This document shows positions 20,086 through 29,316 of a DNA stretch of 64,000 nt, piece by piece. Both the position numbers and the translations under genes were made by a program. Positions within the stretch are counted from its first letter, which is position 1, and every line of letters starts with the position of its first letter. The DNA comes from DATBGE01 sp036558125 (GTDB lineage Bacteria > Gemmatimonadota > Gemmatimonadetes > Gemmatimonadales > GWC2-71-9). The notes beneath the pieces were generated by a model, which saw nothing but the letters and a program-made list of their open reading frames with translations, was not told the origin of the DNA and made no database searches. The stretch covers positions 174,666 through 238,665 of the forward strand of contig DATBGE010000082.1 in the NCBI GenBank assembly GCA_036558125.1, given 5' to 3'.

Positions 20086-20410
20086 GGACTCTCTCCCTCG
20101 GAAGACTCGACGATAGGCCGTCAGACTTGGGTACGCCCGGTGAGCCAGAAGCGTGCCCGGGCGGGCCCACCTCTTGCCACAGCCCCGATATGCGGCCGGA
20201 TCGGGGCTGCCGAACGGCACGTTATAATTATCAAATGTGAAATCTTTCACAAGAGGGCGACCGCTATCCGGCGGGGGACGGGGCCCCGCCGCCCCAGGAA
20301 GCCGGTCGTGGACCGGGATCGCGGACTGGTGGAAGCCCTTGGCAATAGGCTAGTTTCACCCACTTGGCCTGCCCCGAGGCGGCCGGTCATTCACCGAGGA
20401 AACGAAAGCC
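20086..20410. other. Divergent intergenic region, aceA / wbpA-like
   Basis: A 325-base region separates two divergent genes. It is GC-rich at both ends with one AT-rich island (20221-20252) containing TATAAT at 20223-20228 on the plus strand and the overlapping ATTATA on the minus strand, plus the CRP-type palindrome listed separately. No small reading frame with a plausible start and ribosome site is supported. Confidence 0.6.
20236..20251. promoter_or_regulatory. CRP-like operator TGTGA-N6-TCACA
   Basis: TGTGAAATCTTTCACA is a perfect palindrome in both half sites and exactly matches the TGTGA-N6-TCACA consensus of CRP-family regulators. It sits 150 bases upstream of the isocitrate lyase ATG and directly beside the AT-rich -10-like island. 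Control of the glyoxylate shunt by a cAMP-CRP-type regulator would make sense physiologically, but which strand's promoter it serves and whether it activates or represses cannot be told. Confidence 0.6.
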
Positions 20411-21766
20411 ATGGCAGGCAGTCTGGAACAGTTGCGGGAGTCGGTGGCCAGCGGAAAGGCAGTCACCGGGATCATCGGTCAGGGATACGTCGGTCTCCCC
20501 CTGGCGGTCGAATTTGCCCGGAGTGGGTTCCGGACTATTGGCTTTGATATCAGCAGTACGGTTGTAGACGGGATCAACGCCGGCAAGAGCCACGTCGAGG
20601 ATGTGTCCAGCGGGGTGCTCGACGGATTCGTGAAGAAAGGTCTGATCGCCGCGACCACCGACTTCTCCCGGCTTGCCGAGTGCGACGCCATTTCTATCTG
20701 CGTTCCGACGCCGCTCAACAAGACCAAGGACCCCGATCTTTCCTACGTTGTCAGTGCAGCCGAGGCCGTGCGCAAGACTCTGCGCCCCGGTCAGCTCATC
20801 ATTCTGGAAAGCACGACCTATCCGGGCACTACCCGCGAAGTTGTGCTCCCGATTCTCGAGCAGTCCGGGCTCGTAGTCGGGAAGGACTTTGCCCTGTGCT
20901 TCAGCCCTGAGCGGGTGGATCCCGGCAACCCGACATGGCAGACACGCAACACTCCCAAGGTCATCGGTGGCATTACACCGCTGTGTGGAGAGCTGGGCCT
21001 GGCGCTCTACAGGAAAGTGTTCGACACGATGGTGCCGGTCGAAAGCCCCGAGGCGGCGGAGTTGGTCAAGGTCTACGAAAACACCTTCCGCCTGATCAAT
21101 ATCGCGTTGGTGAATGAGCTGGCTCAGGCGTGCGACCGGCTGGGACTGGATGTGTGGGGTGTGATCGACGCGGCGGCGACCAAGCCGTTCGGTTTCATGA
21201 AATTCACCCCGGGCCCGGGCCTGGGCGGCCACTGCATCCCTCTCGACCCACACTACCTGTCGTGGAAGATGCGCACGCTGTCTTTCAAGACCCGGATGAT
21301 CGAGCTGGCCAGCGAGATCAACGCCGAGATGCCGGCCTACGTGGTGCGCAAGGTGTCAGACGCACTCAATGACCGGGAGACCTCGCTCAAGGGGAGCAAG
21401 GTTCTGATCCTCGGTGTCGCGTACAAGAAGAACATCGGTGACCTGAGGGAAAGCCCGGCGCTGGACATCATCCGGCTGCTTCAGGAGAAGGGCGCCCACG
21501 TGAGCTATCACGATCCGTACGTTCCGGTGATCGAGGACGACGGGCATACTCCGCTCAAGGAACTGCCGATGCGGAGCGTTTCGCTCACCGACCAGTTGTT
21601 GCAGACGGTTGACCTGGCCCTGATTGTGACCGATCACAAAGACGTGGACTACGGCCGGGTGTTGTCGCTCGCTCCGCTCGTGGTGGACACCCGGGGCGTA
21701 ATCCGCACCAACGGCAATGGCAAGCTGGTCGGGCTCTCGGGGACGCCGAGCGCGAAACTCTGGTGA
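20411..21766 (+). CDS. UDP-N-acetyl-hexosamine 6-dehydrogenase (WbpA/WecC family)
   Basis: The enzyme oxidises a UDP-sugar at C6 to the uronic acid with two NAD+. The 451-aa protein has the N-terminal Rossmann motif GIIGQGYVGLP, the LESTTYPGTT segment, the catalytic Cys in PGPGLGGHCIPLDP, and a C-terminal UDP-binding domain with GVAYKKNIGDLRESPALDI. The YHDPYVPV segment favours WbpA-type UDP-GlcNAc dehydrogenases over WecC. It opens the polysaccharide locus, separated by 288 bases of unassigned sequence from the flippase; that gap holds only a short GAGAC-TAAAT-GTCTC palindrome at 21881. Confidence 0.9.
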   Translation: MAGSLEQLRESVASGKAVTGIIGQGYVGLPLAVEFARSGFRTIGFDISSTVVDGINAGKSHVEDVSSGVLDGFVKKGLIAATTDFSRLAECDAISICVPTPLNKTKDPDLSYVVSAAEAVRKTLRPGQLIILESTTYPGTTREVVLPILEQSGLVVGKDFALCFSPERVDPGNPTWQTRNTPKVIGGITPLCGELGLALYRKVFDTMVPVESPEAAELVKVYENTFRLINIALVNELAQACDRLGLDVWGVIDAAATKPFGFMKFTPGPGLGGHCIPLDPHYLSWKMRTLSFKTRMIELASEINAEMPAYVVRKVSDALNDRETSLKGSKVLILGVAYKKNIGDLRESPALDIIRLLQEKGAHVSYHDPYVPVIEDDGHTPLKELPMRSVSLTDQLLQTVDLALIVTDHKDVDYGRVLSLAPLVVDTRGVIRTNGNGKLVGLSGTPSAKLW

Positions 21767-22054
21767 ACCTCGCGAGTATCGAGGTAACTACGGCTTTCCT
21801 TTGCGCTGTGGCCCTGTTGCGGAGAGCCCATCGGGTCGCTGGAACTGCACCGGCACTGGCCAAGCTCAGGCTTCCGGATTGAGACTAAATGTCTCTTCGA
21901 GGTCCCAGCCCACCCACGATGGCGAGTCGCTTGCCGAGGTGATCCGGGGAGTGCCTTCTGAGATCCAGCCTGATGGTCTTGCCATCCGAGGTACCAGCCT
22001 CTGAACTCTTCAGCTCCCACAACCCGGACCTGGTCGGAGCGACTGATTCGGGGA

Positions 22055-23341
22055 TTGTATGGAGGCGCCGGGCGAAGTCTGACGCTCATGGTTGGCAGCA
22101 CTGCACTGGGCCAGCTCGCGATCGTCGCCACGTTGCCCATCATCGCCCGACTCTACCATCCGGAGGATCTTGGGCGCCTTGGTACCTTCACGGCCTTTCT
22201 GGGAACCGCGTCCGTCGCGACTGCGCTGCGGTACGATATTCTCATCGTCGCCGCCGGCTCGGAGCTGGAGGCTATCGCGCTACTAGCAGGTGTCTGCGCC
22301 ATGACTATCCCAGTGGCACTTCTTTGCTGCGGGATTCTCGGCTGGCTCATTCATCAGGGACTGCTAGGCTTCGGTGTCCTGCCACCCGATGCTGTGTTAT
22401 GGATGTTCCCAGGCCTGGTGGCCACACAGCTCTTTCTCACGCTCCGGTATTGGTTAATGCGAAGGCAGGAGTTTCCAACCATCGCGAGGGTAACTCTAGG
22501 CCAGAGCGTAGTTCGGGCCATTGCTCCGCTGGCGCTGTATCCCTTAGGTGGCTGGACGCCATTGGTCGCCTCTGAGGTGGCCGGCCGTTGCGCCGGTATG
22601 GGCACCATGCTGAAGGCGCGAGGCAAGGAATTGCGCCTCGCGCTTGCTGGGTTGCCCGCTGGTGCGGTTACGCGCGCCCTTCGAAACCACCAGGAATCGC
22701 CACTGGCCGGACTGCCTTCGACACTCATCAATACGGCCTCGAACTACCTGCCATTGCCGCTGATTGCGGGAGCCTACGGCGCGGCGGCCGCTGGCTATTT
22801 CGCGGTGGTGCAACGCGCGATGCAGCTGCCCCTCAGTCTGGTCGGGCGCAATGTCGCGGATGTGTTTCATGCCCGGCTTGCGCACCACGCCCGTGTCGCA
22901 TCCGGGGATGCGCGGCGGTTGTTCTGGCGGACGAGCCTTCTGCTCTTGGGGCTGGGGATGATTCCCGGCGCGGTAGTTCTACTCGCCGGCCGACCGGCAA
23001 TAATTGCGCTCCTTGGGCGAGAGTGGGCGGTATCGGGCGACTTGCTCGTGGCCCTCGTTCCGTGGAGCGTGGCCATGTTTGTGGTCAGTCCCCTGAGCCG
23101 CGCCGTTGTTGTTTTCCGGGGACAAACGCTCAAGCTCGTTTACGATCTCATCAGCCTGGTTGCGGTATTCGTGGTCATGGGTATGGCCACGAGCCGAGAC
23201 TGGTCGCTGACCCGGCTGGTCTGGATCTTGAGTTGGTCCCAGGCCGCGACGTATATCGTGTACTTCGTTGTCCTGCTCCGGTTGCTCCCGGCGAATGCGG
23301 GTGCGACGCCGGTTGCAGTGCCGCCGTTGGACGGCGATTGA
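22055..23341 (+). CDS. Polysaccharide flippase (Wzx-like)
   Basis: The 428-aa membrane protein of the polysaccharide-transporter family has about 12 hydrophobic segments; such proteins flip undecaprenyl-linked repeat units to the periplasm. The N-terminal GSTALGQLAIVATLPIIARLYHPEDLG is characteristic (first helix followed by the L-Y-x-P-E-D/E-x-G loop). The listed start is a TTG; an ATG at 22088 would cut into the first helix. It is followed 59 bases later by the polymerase gene. Confidence 0.82.
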   Translation: MYGGAGRSLTLMVGSTALGQLAIVATLPIIARLYHPEDLGRLGTFTAFLGTASVATALRYDILIVAAGSELEAIALLAGVCAMTIPVALLCCGILGWLIHQGLLGFGVLPPDAVLWMFPGLVATQLFLTLRYWLMRRQEFPTIARVTLGQSVVRAIAPLALYPLGGWTPLVASEVAGRCAGMGTMLKARGKELRLALAGLPAGAVTRALRNHQESPLAGLPSTLINTASNYLPLPLIAGAYGAAAAGYFAVVQRAMQLPLSLVGRNVADVFHARLAHHARVASGDARRLFWRTSLLLLGLGMIPGAVVLLAGRPAIIALLGREWAVSGDLLVALVPWSVAMFVVSPLSRAVVVFRGQTLKLVYDLISLVAVFVVMGMATSRDWSLTRLVWILSWSQAATYIVYFVVLLRLLPANAGATPVAVPPLDGD

Positions 23342-23400
23342 CGGCAAGCGCGAGGATCGCAGGTGACGAGATAGGGCGCGGTCCCATCGCTGCACGGGGA

Positions 23401-24690
23401 ATGCAACGAATCGCGACGGTGGCGCTGGTTCTAGCATATGTTGCCACACTCCGCCTGTCATACACCACCATCATTGTCCCTCGTTTTGGTTACTTGGGCT
23501 ATAGCTATTCCTCGCCCGCACCGGCTTCCGAAGCCGGGATGCTCCTGCTGGCCCTGCTTCCTGCCCTGCTGCTCCCAGTCACACTCCGGCGACCGAGCTC
23601 CTACGTCCTCTGGTTTCTGTATACGATTGTTTTGATCCCAGCCATGCTGATGCCGATCTACACTTCGGCCCTGGATTGGCCAGCTGCGGTGCGGCTCGGG
23701 ATTGTCATGCTAGTGTGCTTCCTGCTCCTGCTGGCCGCGGCACGCTTGCCGCGGGTGCGGATTCCGGCGCTGCGGATGCCTGAATCGCTGTTTTGGCTCG
23801 GGATGCTGGGATTCGTGGCGCTGGCGCTGTTGGCCATTCGAGCCGTGTTTGGCGTTCCGCTTTCCATCCCCACGCTGGCCGAGGTCTACCAACGACGAGA
23901 TCAGTTCAAGGCCACCGTTGAGGGGAGTGGCTCCGGAGTGGTTTACCTGATCGTCTGGCTCGCTAACGTCATCAATCCGCTCTTGATGGCACGTGCCCTC
24001 CTAGCCCGGCGCTGGGTTTGGGGGATGATCGGCCTCATCAGTCAGGTGGCCTTGTTCAGCATCAGCGGATTCAAGAGCGTCCTGTTGGCGCCTGTATTGC
24101 TGGTCGGGCTCGCGGTGATCCTTTCCGACCGGGGCAAGAGCTACGGCGTGCGATTTCTTACAGTCCTCGTATTGTTCGTGGGGCTCGGATTGGTGCTTGA
24201 TCCGGTGCTGCCTGTCAATCCACTGACGAATCTGTTCGTTCGACGCCTGATCGTAACGCCCGGAGTTCTGACCGGCCACTACGTGGCATTCTTTTCTTCT
24301 CACCCGCAGGCGCTCCTGGGCTACGGAGTGTTCCGCCATCTGGCTGACAACGTCTACGGGCACTCGCCGGCGCTCGTAATTGGTGAGCTGCTCTCCCCGG
24401 GGCAAACGCTCGACGCGAATGCGAACTTCTGGGCGGATGCCTTCGCAAACTTCGGGTACGGCGGTATGTTGATATTTTCGGTGCTTCTGGGGACGATACT
24501 CTGGCTGTACGACAGTCTGGCGTTGGGCAAACGGCTGGGGTACTCGGTGCTTCTTATCGCGATGCCGACTTTTTCTCTCACGAACTCGGCCTTACTGACT
24601 TGCCTGGCCACCCACGGCCTGGGCCTGGCCCTGGCCGTGGTAGCGCTGCTCCCGAAGCAGCCCCCCTTTCGAGGTCAGCCCGATGATTGA
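23401..24690 (+). CDS. O-antigen/repeat-unit polymerase (Wzy-like)
   Basis: The 429-aa, very hydrophobic protein has 10-12 predicted membrane spans and a large loop around residues 280-345 (VTPGVLTGHYVAFFSSHPQALLGYGVFR), as in Wzy polymerases that join repeat units in the periplasm. Wzy sequences are poorly conserved, so the call rests on topology plus its place between Wzx and Wzz. The end overlaps wzz by 8 bases. The start is uncertain; a TTG at 23338 is in frame. O-antigen ligase is a topological alternative. Confidence 0.7.
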   Translation: MQRIATVALVLAYVATLRLSYTTIIVPRFGYLGYSYSSPAPASEAGMLLLALLPALLLPVTLRRPSSYVLWFLYTIVLIPAMLMPIYTSALDWPAAVRLGIVMLVCFLLLLAAARLPRVRIPALRMPESLFWLGMLGFVALALLAIRAVFGVPLSIPTLAEVYQRRDQFKATVEGSGSGVVYLIVWLANVINPLLMARALLARRWVWGMIGLISQVALFSISGFKSVLLAPVLLVGLAVILSDRGKSYGVRFLTVLVLFVGLGLVLDPVLPVNPLTNLFVRRLIVTPGVLTGHYVAFFSSHPQALLGYGVFRHLADNVYGHSPALVIGELLSPGQTLDANANFWADAFANFGYGGMLIFSVLLGTILWLYDSLALGKRLGYSVLLIAMPTFSLTNSALLTCLATHGLGLALAVVALLPKQPPFRGQPDD

Positions 24691-25765
24691 CCAGCATGCG
24701 GCACCGACCTCAAGCAGTTCCGATATCTCGGTTCTCGGGGTCATTAGCAGCGCATTGCGCCGATGGCGTCTCTTGGTCGGGCTTCCGGTCCTGTCGGTGG
24801 TTGTGGTTATCCTCATTGCACTCGTGTGGCCCAGGAGTTACACGGCCTGGGCTGCCTTCACCCCGGAATCGAACAGCAGTCAGCTATCGACGCTGGCCGG
24901 AGTGGCGGCGGAATTCGGCGTGAATATTCCCACGAATGCTGATGAAGCCGAGTCCCCGCAATTCTACGCCGACATGATAGGCGGTCAGACCTTTCTGGAG
25001 GGCCTTGTCCGCGAGCCATACGTGCTCACCGAGGATTCGGCGCGTGTGGTAGTACGGATGGACACGGTTCTCGACGTCTCGGAAGCGACGCCAGCGGCCA
25101 CGACGGCTCGCGGGGCCGAATTGCTCGATCGGAAGATCAATGCGTTTGTCTCTCCGACGACTGGCGTGGTAAAGGCCACGGTCACCCTGCGATCGGGGCT
25201 GTTAGCCAGGGCCGTGCTGGAACGCGCCTTGACCCAGATCCAAACGTTCAATGCCACTTCACGGCAGAGCCGGGCCCGGTGGGAGCGGGCGTTTATCGAA
25301 GAGCGGCTGCGCCAAGCCGGAACTGAGCTGGCCGAAGCCGAGGACCGGTTGGGGACGTTCTTGGTACACAATCGGGATTTCAGCAAGTCACCCCAGCTGC
25401 AATTCGAGTCCGACCGCCTTCAGCGGGTGGTTTCGTTACGCCAAGAGGTCCTGGAGACCCTGTCCAGGTCGCTGGAACAGGCCAAGATCGACGAGGTTAA
25501 GGCGAGTCCGGTGCTCACGATCGTTGAGCCTGCCTCGGTGAATCCCTTCCCGGATCGGCGGCATCTCCTCTTGAAGGCGTTGCTTGCGTTTTTCGCGGGT
25601 CTGACCGTCGCGGCGTTGGTGGCCATCGCCGAGGAGTATTACGGCGTGGCGGTTCGCAGCGATGTCGATGGTGCCAGGAGAATAGCCGAGGAGATAGTCG
25701 CTGCCCGGTTGGACGCCGCCAAGGTTCGGCGTACCTGGGCGGGATGGCGTCGAAAGCGGGCGTGA
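24683..25765 (+). CDS. Wzz-type chain-length determinant
   Basis: The 360-aa inner-membrane polysaccharide co-polymerase has an N-terminal TM at ~31-50 (LPVLSVVVVILIALVWP), a periplasmic region with coiled-coil segments (~200-275), and a second TM (~297-318) preceded by VEPASVNPFPDRRHLLL, the proline-rich Wzz signature. The cytoplasmic tail is only about 40 residues and has no Walker motifs, so no tyrosine-kinase domain is fused. It sets polymer length together with the Wzy-like protein encoded upstream. Confidence 0.85.
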   Translation: MIDQHAAPTSSSSDISVLGVISSALRRWRLLVGLPVLSVVVVILIALVWPRSYTAWAAFTPESNSSQLSTLAGVAAEFGVNIPTNADEAESPQFYADMIGGQTFLEGLVREPYVLTEDSARVVVRMDTVLDVSEATPAATTARGAELLDRKINAFVSPTTGVVKATVTLRSGLLARAVLERALTQIQTFNATSRQSRARWERAFIEERLRQAGTELAEAEDRLGTFLVHNRDFSKSPQLQFESDRLQRVVSLRQEVLETLSRSLEQAKIDEVKASPVLTIVEPASVNPFPDRRHLLLKALLAFFAGLTVAALVAIAEEYYGVAVRSDVDGARRIAEEIVAARLDAAKVRRTWAGWRRKRA

Positions 25766-26931
25766 GCGGCCGCCGGGCGGGGAATGCCGTGAGGATTGTT
25801 CACCTGACAATTGTCCATCGACCAGATGATGTCCGGATCTTTCTGAAGGAGTGCAGGACCCTGGCTGCCCGGGGGTATGAGGTGGTTTATGTGGTGCCAG
25901 GGGGCGAACTCGGCACGGTCGACGGCGTGCGACTCCATCCGATTTGGCAGCCGAGGTCGAGAGCCCTGCGGCTGGCGGTGGGGGCACCCATCGTGCTGAG
26001 GGCCGCCCTCCAGGAAAGGGCTGCGCTATACCACCTGCACGATCCTGAGCTGCTGCCCGTCGGATTGGTGCTCCGATGCCTCGGGCGGCGGGTCGTCTAC
26101 GATGCACATGAGGACCTGGCTGCCCAGATTCAGAGCAAACATTGGGTTCCCCACATCCTCCGGAAGCCTATCGCAGCGCTCGCGCGAGGCCTCGAGCGGT
26201 TTGCAGCCCGGCTGTTCAGTGGTGTGGTAGCGGCAGGCGAGGACGTCGCTCGCGCCATCGGGTCCGAGGGAGTGGTCATCCTGCGGAACTATCCTCTCCT
26301 CGAAGAACTGCCCCGCTCGAGCGGGCTCGCTCTCTCAAGTCGTGCTCCACAAGTGGTGCACATCGGTGGCCTGTCTCGAATTCGCGCCAGCCGGGAGCTA
26401 ATCCAAGCCATCGCGCTGGTCCCCGATGAGCTGAATGTCCGGCTTGTGCTGGCCGGAAGCTTCGCGCGAGACGGGCTGGAGGCGGAGGTACGCCAGCTCC
26501 CAGGCTGGGATCGGGTTTCCTTTCTTGGCTGGTCCTCAAGGGCGCAGATCGGCGCCGTCCTGGCCGATTCCCGTATCGGCATCGTATTGTTTCGGCCGGA
26601 GCCCAACCATTTTGGGCTGCGATCGAACAAAGTGTTCGAATACATGGCGGCGGGACTCCCGATCATCGGCCCAAATTTCCCAGCGTGGAGAGCCCTCTTG
26701 GAGGGAGAATCGTGCGGCTTGGCAGTCGATCCGACAGACTCGGCGGCGATCGCGGACGCGATTATGAAATTGCTTCGAGACCCACGGCTGGCAGCTGAAA
26801 TGGGGGCGCGAGGCGCCCAGGCTGTACGCACCCGGTATAACTGGGAACGCGAATCGGCCCAACTCCTCAGCCTCTATCATCGCCTCCTTCCGGGCGGGCC
26901 TGCGCCGGTCGCCGACCGATCCTCGAACTGA
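25744..26931 (+). CDS. GT4-family glycosyltransferase
   Basis: The 395-aa GT-B fold enzyme adds a sugar to the growing lipid-linked repeat unit at the cytoplasmic face. The N-terminal half has VYDAHEDLAAQ; the C-terminal half has the GT4 nucleotide-sugar site with the NKVFEYMAAGLPIIGPNFP stretch, the usual E-x7-E region. Start choices are ATG 25744, GTG 25762 (GTGA overlap with wzz) and GTG 25789, which would give the typical MRIVHLT start; the last has the best ribosome site (GGGGA). Donor and acceptor are unknown. Confidence 0.82.
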   Translation: MASKAGVSGRRAGNAVRIVHLTIVHRPDDVRIFLKECRTLAARGYEVVYVVPGGELGTVDGVRLHPIWQPRSRALRLAVGAPIVLRAALQERAALYHLHDPELLPVGLVLRCLGRRVVYDAHEDLAAQIQSKHWVPHILRKPIAALARGLERFAARLFSGVVAAGEDVARAIGSEGVVILRNYPLLEELPRSSGLALSSRAPQVVHIGGLSRIRASRELIQAIALVPDELNVRLVLAGSFARDGLEAEVRQLPGWDRVSFLGWSSRAQIGAVLADSRIGIVLFRPEPNHFGLRSNKVFEYMAAGLPIIGPNFPAWRALLEGESCGLAVDPTDSAAIADAIMKLLRDPRLAAEMGARGAQAVRTRYNWERESAQLLSLYHRLLPGGPAPVADRSSN

Positions 26932-26956
26932 TGGAGCCGCGGCGGGACCTGCGAGA

Positions 26957-28198
26957 TTGCCCAAGCTGAAAATCCTGTTCTTCACGGATCATTTTCGTCC
27001 GGAACCGAGTGCGCCCGCCGCGCACATCTTCGAACGCTGCCGACTCTGGGTCGCTGGCGGACACCAGGTCACAGTCATAACAAGCGCACCCAATTTTCCA
27101 GAGGGAACAGTCTACCCTGGTTACCGCAACGCGTGGCACGGCGTCGAGGTGATGGATGGTGTCAGAGTAGTCCGGGTCAAGACATACATCGCCAGGAACG
27201 AGGGATTTGTGCGACGGATCCTGGACTATCTGTCGTTCATGTGCTCGTCTTTCTGGATGGCCTTTGGGGAACCCAGACCAGATGTGATCATCTCGTCTTC
27301 GCCGCATCTGTTCGTCGCCTACGCAGGGTGCCTTCATGCCATCCTGCGGAGGATTCCGCACGTCATCGAGGTGCGAGACCTCTGGCCGGCGTCGCTGCTG
27401 GAGAACTCGGGAATAAGGCCGGGGTTGGCCTACCGAATCCTTGAGAGAAGCGAGTTGATGCTCTATCAGCGGTCGGCCCGTGTCATCGCGCTCTCGCCAG
27501 CGATCGCAGATGACATCGTGGCCCGGGGTATCCCTCGCCAAAAGGTTGATACGATCATCAACGGCGCCAATTTGGAGCTATTCACGCCGAGGCCGGTCGA
27601 TCGTGCCGTGCTCGAGCGCTATCAGCTTTCCGACAGGTTCGTGGTGGGATACATCGGCACCATCGGGCTCTCCCACGGGCTCGAGTTCGCCATCAGCGCT
27701 TTTCGCCAGCTTGAGGGTACTGGCGCGCTCCTGTTTATTGTGGGGGTCGGAGCTGCGAAGGAGGGTCTCGAATCGCTTGTCCGCGGGGAACGGATCCGCA
27801 ATGTTGTTTTCGCGCCCCGCCAGCTCAAAGAGGACGTACCTGCCCACTGGAGCGTCTGCCAGGTTTCGCTGATTCACCTTCGAGACGCCGAAGTGTTTCG
27901 TACAGTCATTCCCTCCAAAATCTTTGAGTCGATGGCGATGGGGCTACCCATCATCTATGCCGGGCCGGAGGGCCCGGGAGCCGATCTGGTCCGGCGTCGG
28001 GGTGCAGGAATTGTCGTGCCCCCAGAACAACCGGCGCAGCTCGCTCAAGCTGTCGAACTCCTGATGACCGACGATGTCCGGCGGCGAGAAATGGCGGAGG
28101 CCTCGTTGAAGGCCGCACCGGATTACTCCCGACAGCGCCAGGCCGACGAATCGCTGGCGTCTCTTCAATCCGCGGTCGCAGCCCGAGCGAGCCGGTGA
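26957..28198 (+). CDS. GT4-family glycosyltransferase (WbuB-like)
   Basis: The 413-aa glycosyltransferase has an N-terminus of the WbuB type (LKILFFTDHFRPEPSAPA, ITSAPNFPEG, VIEVRDLWPASL). The C-terminal GT4 site has VIPSKIFESMAMGLPII. WbuB relatives transfer amino-sugar residues such as FucNAc, consistent with the rest of the locus, but the donor is not provable here. The only reasonable start is TTG at 26957. It converges with the methyltransferase gene 32 bases downstream across a small GCCCGT-CCG-ACGGGC hairpin without a T tract. Confidence 0.82.
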   Translation: MPKLKILFFTDHFRPEPSAPAAHIFERCRLWVAGGHQVTVITSAPNFPEGTVYPGYRNAWHGVEVMDGVRVVRVKTYIARNEGFVRRILDYLSFMCSSFWMAFGEPRPDVIISSSPHLFVAYAGCLHAILRRIPHVIEVRDLWPASLLENSGIRPGLAYRILERSELMLYQRSARVIALSPAIADDIVARGIPRQKVDTIINGANLELFTPRPVDRAVLERYQLSDRFVVGYIGTIGLSHGLEFAISAFRQLEGTGALLFIVGVGAAKEGLESLVRGERIRNVVFAPRQLKEDVPAHWSVCQVSLIHLRDAEVFRTVIPSKIFESMAMGLPIIYAGPEGPGADLVRRRGAGIVVPPEQPAQLAQAVELLMTDDVRRREMAEASLKAAPDYSRQRQADESLASLQSAVAARASR

Positions 28199-28230
28199 CA
28201 ACTGTCGCTTCCAAGCGCCCGTCCGACGGG

Positions 28231-29052
28231 CTACTTGGTGTAGACGACCAGCGCCATGCGACAGTAGCGCCGGAGCGGGAGCAGGAACCGGAGAAGTAAA
28301 CGGTCGATAGCCATCAGCGGCTCGGCGGAGGAGGGTCCGAACAACCGGACTAGCCGGATCAGGAATCCATAGCCCGTGATCCGGGTCATGCGGAAAAGCT
28401 CTTGGCTTGCGGACAACAGCTCCTGGTTGGTCATTGCGCGCTCGTCCAACGCCGCGGCGTATTCCTTCCAGCGCCGACGGCTCAGAATCGACGGACGGTA
28501 GTAGGAGCTGTTGCTCCTGCCGGCCGGGAAGAGGTTCTGCAACAGGTCGAACCACCGGCTGTTTTCCACGCTCTCCACGAACACCGCGATGCCACCGGGC
28601 TTGAGGACCCGGTGGCACTCTTGGAGGGTTCTTCGCACCTTAGCCTCAGGCAGATGGTGCAGAACCGCAATTCCCAAGACCACGTCGAACGCTTCAGAAT
28701 CGATCCCGGTGAGGTCCGAAATGTCACCTTGGCGGAAATCACAAGACACCCCGTTCAGGGTGGCGAGTTCGGCGGCGGCAGAAACCAGATCCTGTCCCAA
28801 GTCCACTGCCGTGACCGTGGCCCCTTGCTGGGCGAGCCAAACCGAAAGATCTCCGCGGCCGAATCCCAACTCCAGCAATTGCTTACCCGCCAGGGGACTG
28901 ACCAGATCCAAAAACTCCAGGTAGAACTCTCTGTCCTTGACGGGGCAGGTTGAGATTCGGTATCGCTCGGGATGTTCCGCGATGTCGAGGCGACGGGCAA
29001 CCCCGACCGCGTTCCACCGTTGCTGTTTTTCCGCCCTTCCGGCTGGGGTCAT
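28231..29052 (-). CDS. Class I SAM-dependent methyltransferase
   Basis: The 273-aa protein has motif I LLELGFGRGDLSVWLA, the acidic end of strand beta2 (VTAVDLG), motif II/III VVLGIAVLHHLPE and RVLKPGGIAVFVE. It ends with a hydrophobic helix-rich tail (FLLPLRRYCRMALVVYTK) that may touch the membrane. It is the only reverse-strand gene between the Wzz/glycosyltransferase group and the epimerase. Methylation of a sugar or chain end is a reasonable guess from context, not from sequence. Confidence 0.78.
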   Translation of the reverse strand: MTPAGRAEKQQRWNAVGVARRLDIAEHPERYRISTCPVKDREFYLEFLDLVSPLAGKQLLELGFGRGDLSVWLAQQGATVTAVDLGQDLVSAAAELATLNGVSCDFRQGDISDLTGIDSEAFDVVLGIAVLHHLPEAKVRRTLQECHRVLKPGGIAVFVESVENSRWFDLLQNLFPAGRSNSSYYRPSILSRRRWKEYAAALDERAMTNQELLSASQELFRMTRITGYGFLIRLVRLFGPSSAEPLMAIDRLLLRFLLPLRRYCRMALVVYTK

Positions 29053-29219
29053 GGTCTGATGGATCCTGCTGCGGGTTGTCGGATGGCTTGATAATAAACC
29101 CGGGGGACTTTCCAGTGGAGCGGCCAGCTTGGGTGGTAGTCAGAACTGCTTGACGTACAATGTTACGATTGCAATTTCCCCCCAGCAACGGCCAATGCCG
29201 CCAACGGTACCGCTACACT

Positions 29220-29249
29220 ATGCAGATTGTCTTGATGCAGATTGTCCTG
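29220..29249 (+). repeat. 15-bp tandem direct repeat
   Basis: ATGCAGATTGTCTTG (29220-29234) is followed at once by ATGCAGATTGTCCTG, 14 of 15 bases identical. It lies in the 264-base gap between the divergent methyltransferase and epimerase genes, 67 bases before the epimerase ATG. TTGACG occurs at about 29150 upstream. It might be a regulator site or a simple duplication. Confidence 0.6.
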
Positions 29250-29316
29250 CCTACTCGCGTGAAGTGCATGCCGCGAGGTACTGCAGAGCGCAGGTCGCCG
29301 TGACCGCGAGTAAAGC

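Noticed and set aside
20389..21253. Reverse-strand frame across the UDP-sugar dehydrogenase
   Set aside because: It is antisense to a gene with intact catalytic motifs, and no ribosome site or homology is visible.
22588..23400. Open frame upstream of the Wzy-like gene, suggesting a 700-aa protein
   Set aside because: The first 270 codons run out of frame through the flippase gene and are Arg/Gly rich; the membrane protein starts near 23401.
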